This document shows, piece after piece, positions 23,789-33,388 of a stretch of 35,884 bases of DNA. The position numbers and the translations under genes are program-made. Source of the stretch: Acidobacteriota bacterium (GTDB lineage Bacteria; Acidobacteriota; Terriglobia; Bryobacterales; Bryobacteraceae); assembly GCA_016213775.1 (NCBI GenBank), contig JACQZR010000002.1:1-35884 (forward strand), read 5' to 3'. Every line of letters starts with the position of its first letter. Positions within the stretch are counted from its first letter, which is position 1. Below the pieces are notes generated by a model. That model saw nothing but the letters and a program-made list of their open reading frames with translations. It was not told where the DNA came from and did not search any database.

Positions 23789-23881
23789 GTGCCGGAGTCG
23801 GAAGGTGCACAGAACGTGGTGACACCTGTCATGCGAACCGGAATCACGGGTTGTATCGCCTGGTCCCAGAAAGGAGTCTGA
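23789..23881 (+). CDS. possible mini-ORF between fliA and the second fliN-like gene (30 residues)
   Basis: GTG start two bases after the fliA stop, with GGGGG about 8 bases ahead in the fliA end. The peptide begins MPESEGAQNVVTPVMRTG and ends SQKGV; it matches nothing I recognise. The 101-base gap contains no other obvious element apart from the AAGGAG ribosome site (from 23871) of the next gene. Likely either a relay ORF or chance. Confidence 0.2.
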   Translation: MPESEGAQNVVTPVMRTGITGCIAWSQKGV

Positions 23882-23887
23882 TTCCCC

Positions 23888-24763
23888 ATGGCGCAGAACA
23901 TCGTCCAGTCGTTCGGTGACGGCGGCACGTGGTTCGCGGAGACCCTTGCAAAGGGCTTGTGCGCAGCCGTCGAAGCGATGACCGGCCGTCCCGTGGATGT
24001 TCAGTGGCTCGCTACCGAAGGTGGCGCCACCGGCGGTCGCGCAGCGCCCCCATCGGAATGGTGGGAACAGCCGCTCACAGCGGGAAAAGGAAGCAGGATC
24101 TGGGTCTGCGCGCCTGAGGCTAGTTGGCAGTCCGTCGGGGCGCTGGCACTAGCGGCGGCCGGCATTGATGATGCAACACCAGAGGACTGCAATGGAACCT
24201 GGAGAGAAATCCAGGCACAAGGCATCTCGTCCGCGGCGCAGGAACTTTCCAGACGCATACGAAAGGACGTCTCCTGCGAAGCCGGGAAGGTAGTCTCGCC
24301 ACCATCCGATAGCGGGTTTTCAGTAGATATTATTCTCAAGGTCCCCGACGAGGTGTGGTTCCGATGCGGCTGGAACGACGCGCTGCAGAGCGTCCTGCAG
24401 CCGGAGCCAGAACGCCCGGCCCCTCCGCCCGCCACCAATTCCGCCATCGGAAGCGGGCCGGAGAACTCGTCAGCAAAGGCGCTTCCGGCCTCCGTGCAGA
24501 ACTCCCGGACGCTGGACCTTTTATTGGAAGTAGAGCTTCCCATCAGCGTTTCATTCGGACGGGTACAACTGCCGCTGAAAGACGTCCTCAAATTGAATTC
24601 TGGATCTATTGTGGAACTCAACCGTTCCATCTCGGAGCCTGTTGAGATCATTGTGAACAACTGCGTCATCGCAAGGGGTGAGGTGGTGGTGGTCGAGGGG
24701 AACTATGGAGTTCGTATCAAACAAATCATCAGCAAAGAAGAGCGCTTGCGGACGCTCTATTGA
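23888..24763 (+). CDS. FliN/FliY-like C-ring protein with long N-terminal domain
   Basis: 291 residues. The C-terminal 80 or so form a SpoA domain: LLEVELPISVSFGRVQLPLK, GSIVELNRSISEPVEIIV and RGEVVVVEGNYGVRIKQI, very like FliN. The first ~170 residues (AETLAKGLCAAVEAMTG, then VWVCAPEASW-type and ALALAAAGIDD stretches) resemble a degenerate CheC/FliM-type middle domain; I do not see the paired acidic/asparagine phosphatase motifs of CheC. A Pro/Ala-rich linker (about 172-205) separates the parts. The protein probably acts in the rotor C-ring. AAGGAG is about 11 bases before the ATG. It is the second SpoA gene of the operon. Whether to call it FliY or FliN is open. Confidence 0.78.
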   Translation: MAQNIVQSFGDGGTWFAETLAKGLCAAVEAMTGRPVDVQWLATEGGATGGRAAPPSEWWEQPLTAGKGSRIWVCAPEASWQSVGALALAAAGIDDATPEDCNGTWREIQAQGISSAAQELSRRIRKDVSCEAGKVVSPPSDSGFSVDIILKVPDEVWFRCGWNDALQSVLQPEPERPAPPPATNSAIGSGPENSSAKALPASVQNSRTLDLLLEVELPISVSFGRVQLPLKDVLKLNSGSIVELNRSISEPVEIIVNNCVIARGEVVVVEGNYGVRIKQIISKEERLRTLY

Positions 24764-24773
24764 AAACGACGCC

Positions 24774-24863
24774 ATGAAATCGAGACTGACACCCATCACG
24801 ATCCTCGGACTGCGCCTCGGTTCGCAACCAGATAACGCACCATCACGCGGCGGCCCCCTATGA
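24774..24863 (+). CDS. possible mini-ORF before the HTH-like gene (29 residues)
   Basis: The peptide begins MKSRLTPITILGLRLGSQ and ends SRGGPL. Its TGA overlaps the ATG of the next gene as ATGA, and it fills most of the 96-base gap after the FliN/FliY-like gene. No good ribosome site is visible. Another instance of the gap-bridging pattern in this operon, but chance cannot be excluded. Confidence 0.25.
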   Translation: MKSRLTPITILGLRLGSQPDNAPSRGGPL

Positions 24864-25375
24864 GTCTGACCGAAATCTTCACCGGGGCGATCACGACGCT
24901 CACGCTCGGCCTCTCCGTGCTCTGCTATCTGCACATCAGCCGGCGCGAGCGCGAGAACACCACAAGATGGATGAAGCGCCAGCAGACCCTCGAAGCGGAA
25001 ATCGGCAGGCTTCGCGGGTCGCTCGCGGAGGTCAAAGAGCGTCTCAATGAACAAACCGTGCAAGCTGCCACCCCTTCGCCGCCAAAAGGCTTTGCCAACG
25101 CCATCAATCTCAACCGCCGGGCCGAAGCAATCCGCATGTTTCGCCGGGGAGAATCACCGGAAAAGGTCGCGCAACTGCTGGATTGTCCCAAGCCGGAAGC
25201 CATCTTCCTGATGAAAGTCTATAGAACTATCACGGCTCCGAAACCATCCGAACCAAAGACGGCCGGTCAACCGCTTCCGGTGCCGCAGCCACAAACACGC
25301 ACGCCTCAACCGTCCAGAGCCGTTTTCCCAGCCATTTCTCAGGAGGATGCAAACAACGCGGCAACGATCATCTGA
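24860..25375 (+). CDS. membrane-anchored coiled-coil protein with HTH-like domain (DUF2802-like)
   Basis: 171 residues. One transmembrane helix at about 5-25 (IFTGAITTLTLGLSVLCYLH), a charged probable coiled coil at about 28-66, and a short helix-turn-helix-like segment around residues 87-118 (AEAIRMFRRGESPEKVAQLL, then CPKPEAIFLMKVY), followed by a Pro/Gln-rich tail. The layout resembles DUF2802 proteins that sit at the ends of flagellar/chemotaxis operons in other phyla; the assignment is tentative and the function unknown. It is the last gene of the rightward flagellar run and overlaps the convergent phosphoglucomutase gene by 37 bases. Confidence 0.65.
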   Translation: MSLTEIFTGAITTLTLGLSVLCYLHISRRERENTTRWMKRQQTLEAEIGRLRGSLAEVKERLNEQTVQAATPSPPKGFANAINLNRRAEAIRMFRRGESPEKVAQLLDCPKPEAIFLMKVYRTITAPKPSEPKTAGQPLPVPQPQTRTPQPSRAVFPAISQEDANNAATII

Positions 25376-26991
25376 GCTTCTCTCTGTATCTGCTTCAAAT
25401 GCTCCCCGTCCCGGAAGCTCTCGGCGTAGATTTTGTACACGTTCTCCGTGCCTGACGGACGCGCCGCGAACCACCCATTGCGTGTAGACACCTTCAAGCC
25501 CCCGATCGCCGCCTGGTTTCCGGGGGCCGCTGTCATCATCTCGACTATCGGATCTCCCGCCAACTCGGTCGCTCGAACCTGTTCCGGTGACAGTTTCCCC
25601 AGTATCGACTTCTGCTCCGGACTCGCCGCCGCGTCCATGCGCTGGTACACTGGTTCGCCGTGCTGCTCAGTCAGAGAACGGTAGAGTTCACCGGGATCGC
25701 GACCCGTACGCGCCATCATCTCTCCGGCAAGCAGTCCAGGTATCATGCCGTCCTTGTCGGTGGTCCAAACGCTGCCGTCCTTGCACAGGAACGACGCCCC
25801 GGCGCTCTCTTCACCCACAAAACCCAGCGATCCATCAAGCAGCCCATCCACAAACCACTTGAATCCGACCGGCACCTCCACCAATCTCCGGCCGAGCGCG
25901 CCGGCTACGCGGTCGATCAGACTACTGCTCACCACGGTCTTCCCAATCCCCGCATCAGCCCGCCACCCACTCCGGTTGCGAAACAGATAATCCACGCAAA
26001 CGGCCAGATAGTGATTTGGATTCAATAGCCCGCAACTTCGCGCCACAATGCCGTGACGGTCATGATCGGTGTCACAGGCAAAGGCGACATCAAACCGGTC
26101 CTTCATCGCAATCAACCCCGCCATCGCATAAGGCGACGAGCAATCCATCCGAATCTTACCGTCCCAATCAAGGTACATGAACCGGAACGACGCGTCGACG
26201 CTGTCATTCACCACCGTCAGGTTCAACCGGTAATGGTCGGCAATCTCGCCCCAATAGGCAACACCGGCGCCGCCCAAAGGATCTACGCCCATGCGCACTC
26301 CCGCGGCGCGAATCACGTCGAAGTCGATCACCTTCTCCAGATCGCTCAAATACCAGCTCAGCATCTGATACGGATGCGTGGTCTTGGCCTGCAAGGCCAC
26401 CCGGTAAGGAATCCGCGGCACCCCGTTGGGGTTTGCGGCAAGAAGCCCGTTCGCCTCGGCCTCGATTGCCTTCGTCACCTCGGTTCCCGCCGGCCCCCCA
26501 TTCGGCGGATTGTACTTGATGCCGCCATCCTCCGGAGGATTGTGCGATGGCGTGATCACGATCCCATCGGCCATCCCCCCATCATTGCTCCGGTACCGGT
26601 TGTGCGCCAGAATCAGGCGCGAAATCACCGGCGTCGGCGTAAAGCCCTCCTTATCGTCAATGCACGTCTCCACACCGTGAGCAGCCAGCACCTCAAGCGC
26701 GGTGGCGAACGCCGGTTCTGACAGAGCATGCGTGTCCTTCCCCAGAAAAAGCGGTCCTGAATACCCCTGCGCTTTCCGGTACCGGCAGATTGCCCCCACC
26801 ACCGCCACAATATGCGCCTCGTTGAAACTCTCGTTCAACGACGATCCGCGATGCCCCGACGTGCCAAAACTCACCCGCTGCTCGCGCACCCCAACATTCG
26901 GCTTCCCCGTATAGTACGCCGACACAATCCGCGGAATATTCGGCACCATCGAAGCAAGCGGAGGCTTGCCGGCATAGGGACTGACTGACAT
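25339..26991 (-). CDS. pgm: phosphoglucomutase (alpha-D-glucose phosphate-specific)
   Basis: 550 residues, matching the bacterial Pgm length (546 in E. coli). It has the N-terminal FGTSGHRGS (42-50), the catalytic phosphoserine loop ITPSHNPPEDGG with S149, the metal-binding DTDHD (307-311), the sugar-binding GEESAGASF, and the phosphate-binding RPSGTEN near the end. The enzyme interconverts glucose-1- and glucose-6-phosphate in glycogen, trehalose and envelope polysaccharide metabolism. Start ATG 26991 gives MSVSPYAGKPP; ATG 27000 is an alternative. It follows ligD by 23 bases on the same strand and probably shares its transcript. No functional link to ligD is apparent. Confidence 0.95.
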   Translation of the reverse strand: MSVSPYAGKPPLASMVPNIPRIVSAYYTGKPNVGVREQRVSFGTSGHRGSSLNESFNEAHIVAVVGAICRYRKAQGYSGPLFLGKDTHALSEPAFATALEVLAAHGVETCIDDKEGFTPTPVISRLILAHNRYRSNDGGMADGIVITPSHNPPEDGGIKYNPPNGGPAGTEVTKAIEAEANGLLAANPNGVPRIPYRVALQAKTTHPYQMLSWYLSDLEKVIDFDVIRAAGVRMGVDPLGGAGVAYWGEIADHYRLNLTVVNDSVDASFRFMYLDWDGKIRMDCSSPYAMAGLIAMKDRFDVAFACDTDHDRHGIVARSCGLLNPNHYLAVCVDYLFRNRSGWRADAGIGKTVVSSSLIDRVAGALGRRLVEVPVGFKWFVDGLLDGSLGFVGEESAGASFLCKDGSVWTTDKDGMIPGLLAGEMMARTGRDPGELYRSLTEQHGEPVYQRMDAAASPEQKSILGKLSPEQVRATELAGDPIVEMMTAAPGNQAAIGGLKVSTRNGWFAARPSGTENVYKIYAESFRDGEHLKQIQREAQMIVAALFASS

Positions 26992-27014
26992 GCTCCACAT
27001 TGTAGCGGGCTCAT

Positions 27015-29546
27015 CTATCGCCGTACCAGGGAATCCAGCTTCTCCATCGCCGGCTCCAACCGCTGACGGTTCTCCAGCACCCCTGCGAAAATATCGCCCA
27101 GCCGTCCGAACCGCTCCACCACGTTGCGAATGTGGAACTGCTGCGGCGTCAACCCCGGCCGCACCTCGCGCCACTCGAGCGGCGTTGCCACGGGAGCCCC
27201 CGGATACGCCCTCAGAACATAAGGAGCCGAAATTGTTTTGCCCGTCGAAAGCTGCGCATAGTCAAAATACACCCGGTTCCGTTCGCGTTTGGAAACCGCC
27301 CTCACCATCGTGAACAACTCCGGCCGTTCCCCCGCCACTATCCGCGCAATCACTTCAGTGAACGTGCGCGCCTGCTCATAGCTGTAGATGGCCTCCAACG
27401 GAACATAGATGTGCATCCCGTCGCCCCCAGTCGTTTTCGGATAACCAACCAGGCCAAGCAGATCCAGCTTTTGCCGCACCAATTGCGCCGCTTCCACAAT
27501 TTTGTCGTAGCTGCAATCCTGGGGATCCAGGTCGATCAGCAGAAAATCCGGATTCTCTATGGAACTGATCCGGCTCAGCCACGGATTCTGGTCAATGCAC
27601 CCCAGGTTCGCCAGAAACAGCAACGCAGCACGGTCGTCCGCGACCACAAACCGGATGGGTGCTTCATTATGCGCCGAATGAATCGGTTCCACACGCAACC
27701 ACTCCGGGAAATGCTCGCTGGCGTCCTTCTGAAAAAACGACTCGCCGCTAATCCCGTCCGGATACCGCCGCAACGACAGCGCCCGGTCCCTCAGGTACGG
27801 CAGTATCAGGTCGGCCACCTGATGGTAGTAATTGATCACATCCCGCTTTACGTACCCTTCCTCGGGGTAGTACACCTTGTTCAGGTTCGTGAACGACAAT
27901 CGCCGCCCATCCAGATCCAGAATGACCTTGTCCTTCGTACCTGCCAGCAGCGGCGGCGGGGAGTGATACCGCAGCGCCTCCTCCGCCGATGCAGTGGCGG
28001 TCTCCAGTACACACTCGCGAGGCAGCACGTCATCGCGCAGCCCCAAAAACACGGGAGCCCGCAAATGTTTTTCGTGCGTCCAGGAGGAATACTTCACCTC
28101 GCACACCAGTTCCGGGCGCGCCCACACCGCTTCTCCCGGCATCACCGGTTTCGCCGCAAACGGCATTTCCCCTGTCACCAGTCCGGACAGCTTTACTCCC
28201 ACCATGGCCAGTGTTTCCTGCGTGAACCCCGATCCTACATTGCCCACATACACCAACTCCCCGCCTTCATATAGACCGAGAATCAACGACCCAAAGTAAT
28301 CGCGTTCTCCAGGCGAGTACCCGCAGATGACAAACTCCTGCTGCTCGGTGACCTTCACCTTCACCCAACTGCCGCTCCGTTTTGACTCGTACGGCGATCC
28401 CAGCCGCTTGGCGACAATCCCTTCCAACCCCGATTGCCGCGCCAGTTGAAACAACTGCTTCCCCTGATCCACAAAGTGGTCCGACAACCGTACCCGGGCC
28501 GTTGGGGTGAACACCGCCGCCAACATACGCTTCCGGTTCTCAATCGCTGCCCGCCGCAAATCAAAGCCATCCAGATACAGCAGATCGAAAACATACATCG
28601 TCACCGGCACAGTCCGCGCCAGCAGCGCGGCATGCGACACATCACCCACGTGCATGCGACGCTGCAGCAGTCCAAAACTGGGCAGTCCACGCTCGTCCAG
28701 GGCGACGATCTCCGCATCCACGATCGCCGATTCCGCATCCAGACACCCGATGAGTTCACTCATCTCGGGGTACTGGCGGTCCATCGCGTTTCCCTTGCGC
28801 GAGATCATCCGCAAAGCGCCGTGTTCCAGGAAACACAGCGCCCGCACACCATCCCACTTCACCTCCACCAACCAACCCGGATCGGCCGGCGGCTGAGAAG
28901 CGGCAAACGCCATCATCGGCGACAACACCGCGGGCATTGGAGCCTCCACAACGCCGGTGATGTTCTCGATACCCGTCTCGACGCGCGCCGCGATCTCTTC
29001 CTGCGTGCGGCCTGTCTTCACGCTGCGCGGATGCAGATCCGGATTCCACGCCTCATCCGCGAACTCGTCCTTTTTCTTGATCCACAGCCAATCCGCGCCA
29101 TTGTTGCGCTTGGTGCGTACCAGCACGAAATCGCCGCGGACTTTCTTGCCATGCAGCCGGAACTTGAAATCGCCGCGCGCCATCTGTCCCTCGGCCGAAG
29201 GCTCTCCAATCACCTCGTACTCGCCGTGATCCCACAGCATCATGCTGCCTGCGCCGTAGTTGCCTTCTGGGATCACCCCCTCAAACGTCGCGTACTCCAT
29301 CGGATGATCTTCCACGTGCACCGCCAGCCGCTTCTGATTCGGATCGAGCGAAGGCCCTTCCGGCACGGCCCACGACTTCATGGTCCCGCTCACCTCGATG
29401 CGCAAATCAAAGTGCAGACGCCGCGCCCGGTGCCGCTGCAGGCAAAACTCCCCGCGCCAGGTCTCGCCTTCCACGCGCTGCGGCGCGCCTGCCGGCTCCG
29501 GGGTCTTCTCGAAACTGCGTTTCTTTGCGTAATCCTCGAGCGCCAT
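27015..29546 (-). CDS. ligD: multifunctional DNA ligase D (phosphoesterase-ligase-polymerase)
   Basis: 843 residues with three domains. Residues about 1-185 form the 3'-phosphoesterase (RRLHFDLRIE, VEDHPMEYATFEG, IPEGNYGAG). About 205-520 are the ATP-dependent ligase with nucleotidyl lysine K230 in VEVKWDGVRAL and an OB-fold. About 555-840 are the primase-polymerase with catalytic D672/D674 in LIDLDPQD and TTGGDGMHIYVPL. The order PE-Lig-Pol is that of Pseudomonas LigD, not the mycobacterial Pol-PE-Lig. LigD repairs double-strand breaks by non-homologous end joining with Ku, but no ku gene is in the window. ATG 29546 gives the family N-terminus MALEDYAKKRSFEKTPEPAG. Confidence 0.95.
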   Translation of the reverse strand: MALEDYAKKRSFEKTPEPAGAPQRVEGETWRGEFCLQRHRARRLHFDLRIEVSGTMKSWAVPEGPSLDPNQKRLAVHVEDHPMEYATFEGVIPEGNYGAGSMMLWDHGEYEVIGEPSAEGQMARGDFKFRLHGKKVRGDFVLVRTKRNNGADWLWIKKKDEFADEAWNPDLHPRSVKTGRTQEEIAARVETGIENITGVVEAPMPAVLSPMMAFAASQPPADPGWLVEVKWDGVRALCFLEHGALRMISRKGNAMDRQYPEMSELIGCLDAESAIVDAEIVALDERGLPSFGLLQRRMHVGDVSHAALLARTVPVTMYVFDLLYLDGFDLRRAAIENRKRMLAAVFTPTARVRLSDHFVDQGKQLFQLARQSGLEGIVAKRLGSPYESKRSGSWVKVKVTEQQEFVICGYSPGERDYFGSLILGLYEGGELVYVGNVGSGFTQETLAMVGVKLSGLVTGEMPFAAKPVMPGEAVWARPELVCEVKYSSWTHEKHLRAPVFLGLRDDVLPRECVLETATASAEEALRYHSPPPLLAGTKDKVILDLDGRRLSFTNLNKVYYPEEGYVKRDVINYYHQVADLILPYLRDRALSLRRYPDGISGESFFQKDASEHFPEWLRVEPIHSAHNEAPIRFVVADDRAALLFLANLGCIDQNPWLSRISSIENPDFLLIDLDPQDCSYDKIVEAAQLVRQKLDLLGLVGYPKTTGGDGMHIYVPLEAIYSYEQARTFTEVIARIVAGERPELFTMVRAVSKRERNRVYFDYAQLSTGKTISAPYVLRAYPGAPVATPLEWREVRPGLTPQQFHIRNVVERFGRLGDIFAGVLENRQRLEPAMEKLDSLVRR

Positions 29547-29567
29547 CCAGACGTTATGATAGCGTTG

Positions 29568-31115
<1,548 letters not shown>

Positions 31116-31144
31116 CCCTTGCCGCACGCCCCCGGCACCGCTCA

Positions 31145-33355
31145 TCACCGCAAATGAACCGGCTGCGTGAACGCCCCGTTTCCCGCCGAGTCCCACGCCG
31201 CAAACCGCACCCATTTCCTGCCCGCCGCCGCAAACGGAATCCGGAATTTCTGCACCCCGAATGCACCGGTGCCGGTAGCGCTGATCACTTGCCGTCCGGT
31301 CTTGCCGCCGTCGCCCCACACCAGTTCCACAAACTCCAGTGGAAACGTCCACTCCACCTCGGCGGTCATCGTGCGCTGCGCGCCGGAGCCCTCAATCCCG
31401 CTGTTCCGGATCAGCACCTCCCCAGTGCTGACAAAGAACTCGCCCTTGCGCATCGCCTGGATCACCGGCGACCAGTCCTCATCAAACCTCGGCACGCGAT
31501 CCAGCTTCACGTAGTTCACGATCAGGTGGCTGAATGTATCATCCTCGGGAAACTTCTGGTACGTGTCTCCCTCCGCAATCACGTACTTCGGCGCGCCCCA
31601 ATTGTTCATGTCATCCAACGTCCCAAAACAGCGCTCCTCGCAAATGCGCTTCTCTGACAGATCCACCGGCAGCGACTGATACGAAGCACCCAGATAGCGG
31701 TCGCTCCGGAAATGTTCCGTCTCGCGAATCGCATCCGGATACCCCGAAGAACCCTTTGTGCGTGGATGAGCCTGCCACACCAACCCGCCTTCCTGCTTCA
31801 GCATTTCCAGTTCATCCTTCGCATCGCCCACGTGATACACCTTCCCGAACGGCGCCACTTGTTCCACCATCGGCTGCCCCGGCTTGCGCACATGATTCCA
31901 ATAGACGGGCCGCGGAAACACCATCGTGTAATGCCCGCGGAAGTACGCATCCGGCTCCTCCCCTGGCATCAGCAGAAAGTCATTGTCTGAATGCCGCCGG
32001 CATCCTTCGAAATAAACCTGCTGGTCCTTCAATCGCACTTCCCCGCCGTCCTTCGCGTGTCCGTCGCCGTGGAAATCCGACATCATCGCTATGTTCACGC
32101 CAAGCGCCCGAAACGCCGGCAGCCATGGGGGGATGAAGTCGATGGTGCCCTGATCCTGCAGCACCTCATTGAAGTGCGTATGGAAATGACTGATCGCCAC
32201 TTTGTACCCGGTGAGAGCCTTGAACGTATCATCATGCGTGTAAGCCATCACCGCGCGTTGCGTGGCTTCCGTCCCTTCCGCGCTCAGATAGAAATAGGCC
32301 GCCATGCGTTGCCAAGTCCCCGGCGGCGCGTTGTACAACGCAAAGTTCCCTTGCGCGAAGTTTCGCGCCTGATCCACACGCTTCTTCCAGATGTCGTCCG
32401 CTACACCATACGGACGAAACATCTCCTCGCGGTCCGCATGCCGCACGCCTACTGAGAAACTGCCCCCATCGTCCTTCCGGTACCAGACGAAGCCAAGATT
32501 CAGCTCAATCTCGCGCGCAAAGAAGAACTTGTGCGGAGGAGGAAACACCGCCAGTGCTCCAGCCCCCGCGTCCACCATCGCCAGCCGGTTGCGAGCCCGC
32601 AATGCAACCATATCCTTGTTGGGCGCCCCGCCGAACTCGTACTTCTGCCACGCCCGCGCGACATCGCGCCACGCCACGCGCTTCGCCTCGCCTATACGAA
32701 ATCCTTTCAAGCCCGCAGCGTACTTGTACGCCACCGCCTGCTCCTCGGTCTTCGCGATCGCCTCCTGCCGCAGCAGATTCGCCCCCTTGTACACCGTGAA
32801 CTGCAACCGCCCCGAGAAGATGCCCAGCGACAGCCCATCGAAGCTGATCTCCAGCCGCGCGCCGTCGGTCCTCACCTCGCAAGTCTTAGTGGCGAACGTC
32901 GACTTGGCGATACGAATCTCCTCAGCCTTGCGCGGCATGGAAACGTTGGTTCGCACCGAACCCGGAACGTTCAGCGGAGCATCCCAGAACACTTTCCACT
33001 TCTCCCGTTCGAGAATCTCCGGCGAAACCAGCCCCAGCTCTTTCAATGGGGACAACTGCTGATTAGAGAGTCGCCGCAGACCGCTCTTCACTTCAAACTC
33101 GGGTTGCAGTTCGCGGCCCAACACCACCCAATCGCCCGCGCCTTTCGCCGCCAGCTCGCGGATCACCGGCCGCCCGCCATCGATCCCAAACACGGCGCGC
33201 AATTGCGACACCCGCTCACCCTGCCAGTTCACTGTCAATCTGTCCCCGGATTGCGATGCCGTCAAGCCGGGCTGCGCCTTGTAACCGCTGAAGGAGCAGT
33301 TCCAATCGGCCCCAAATGCGGAAACACTCATCCACGCAAACAGGATCGTCTTCAT
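31145..33355 (-). CDS. secreted PHP/CehA-like putative metallohydrolase
   Basis: 736 residues with an N-terminal signal peptide (MKTILFAWMSVSAFGADW). A beta-rich N-terminal half without recognisable motifs is followed by a region with metal-binding patterns like those of the PHP/CehA-McbA superfamily: SHFHTHF (H390, H392, H394), MMSDFHGDGH (D427, H429, H433) and QAHPRTKG near residue 529. The C-terminus (VEWTFPLEFVELVWGDG and later FAAWDSAGNGAF) looks like the beta-domain often attached to these proteins. A hydrolytic role on a phosphoester or sugar-linked substrate is inference. It is convergent with the sulfatase gene (29-base gap, no terminator seen) and divergent from the aminotransferase gene. 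Confidence 0.68.
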   Translation of the reverse strand: MKTILFAWMSVSAFGADWNCSFSGYKAQPGLTASQSGDRLTVNWQGERVSQLRAVFGIDGGRPVIRELAAKGAGDWVVLGRELQPEFEVKSGLRRLSNQQLSPLKELGLVSPEILEREKWKVFWDAPLNVPGSVRTNVSMPRKAEEIRIAKSTFATKTCEVRTDGARLEISFDGLSLGIFSGRLQFTVYKGANLLRQEAIAKTEEQAVAYKYAAGLKGFRIGEAKRVAWRDVARAWQKYEFGGAPNKDMVALRARNRLAMVDAGAGALAVFPPPHKFFFAREIELNLGFVWYRKDDGGSFSVGVRHADREEMFRPYGVADDIWKKRVDQARNFAQGNFALYNAPPGTWQRMAAYFYLSAEGTEATQRAVMAYTHDDTFKALTGYKVAISHFHTHFNEVLQDQGTIDFIPPWLPAFRALGVNIAMMSDFHGDGHAKDGGEVRLKDQQVYFEGCRRHSDNDFLLMPGEEPDAYFRGHYTMVFPRPVYWNHVRKPGQPMVEQVAPFGKVYHVGDAKDELEMLKQEGGLVWQAHPRTKGSSGYPDAIRETEHFRSDRYLGASYQSLPVDLSEKRICEERCFGTLDDMNNWGAPKYVIAEGDTYQKFPEDDTFSHLIVNYVKLDRVPRFDEDWSPVIQAMRKGEFFVSTGEVLIRNSGIEGSGAQRTMTAEVEWTFPLEFVELVWGDGGKTGRQVISATGTGAFGVQKFRIPFAAAGRKWVRFAAWDSAGNGAFTQPVHLR

Positions 33356-33388
33356 GGAATGGCATTCTATCGCTATCCTGAATAGAAC

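Noticed and set aside
28434-29567. Upstream in-frame extension of the sulfatase frame (about 378 codons before the Tat signal)
   Set aside because: The extension is antisense to ligD, is rich in Arg/His/Gln as shadow frames are, and would bury the twin-arginine signal; the gene is taken from ATG 29568.
31116-31144. Terminator between the convergent sulfatase and metallohydrolase genes
   Set aside because: The 29-base gap is C-rich but shows no stem with a T-run on either strand.
33365-33387. Inverted repeat TTCTAT/ATAGAA with an 11-base gap in the short divergent region before the aminotransferase gene
   Set aside because: Six-base arms in AT-rich sequence are weak evidence; noted in the gene entry but not listed as an operator.
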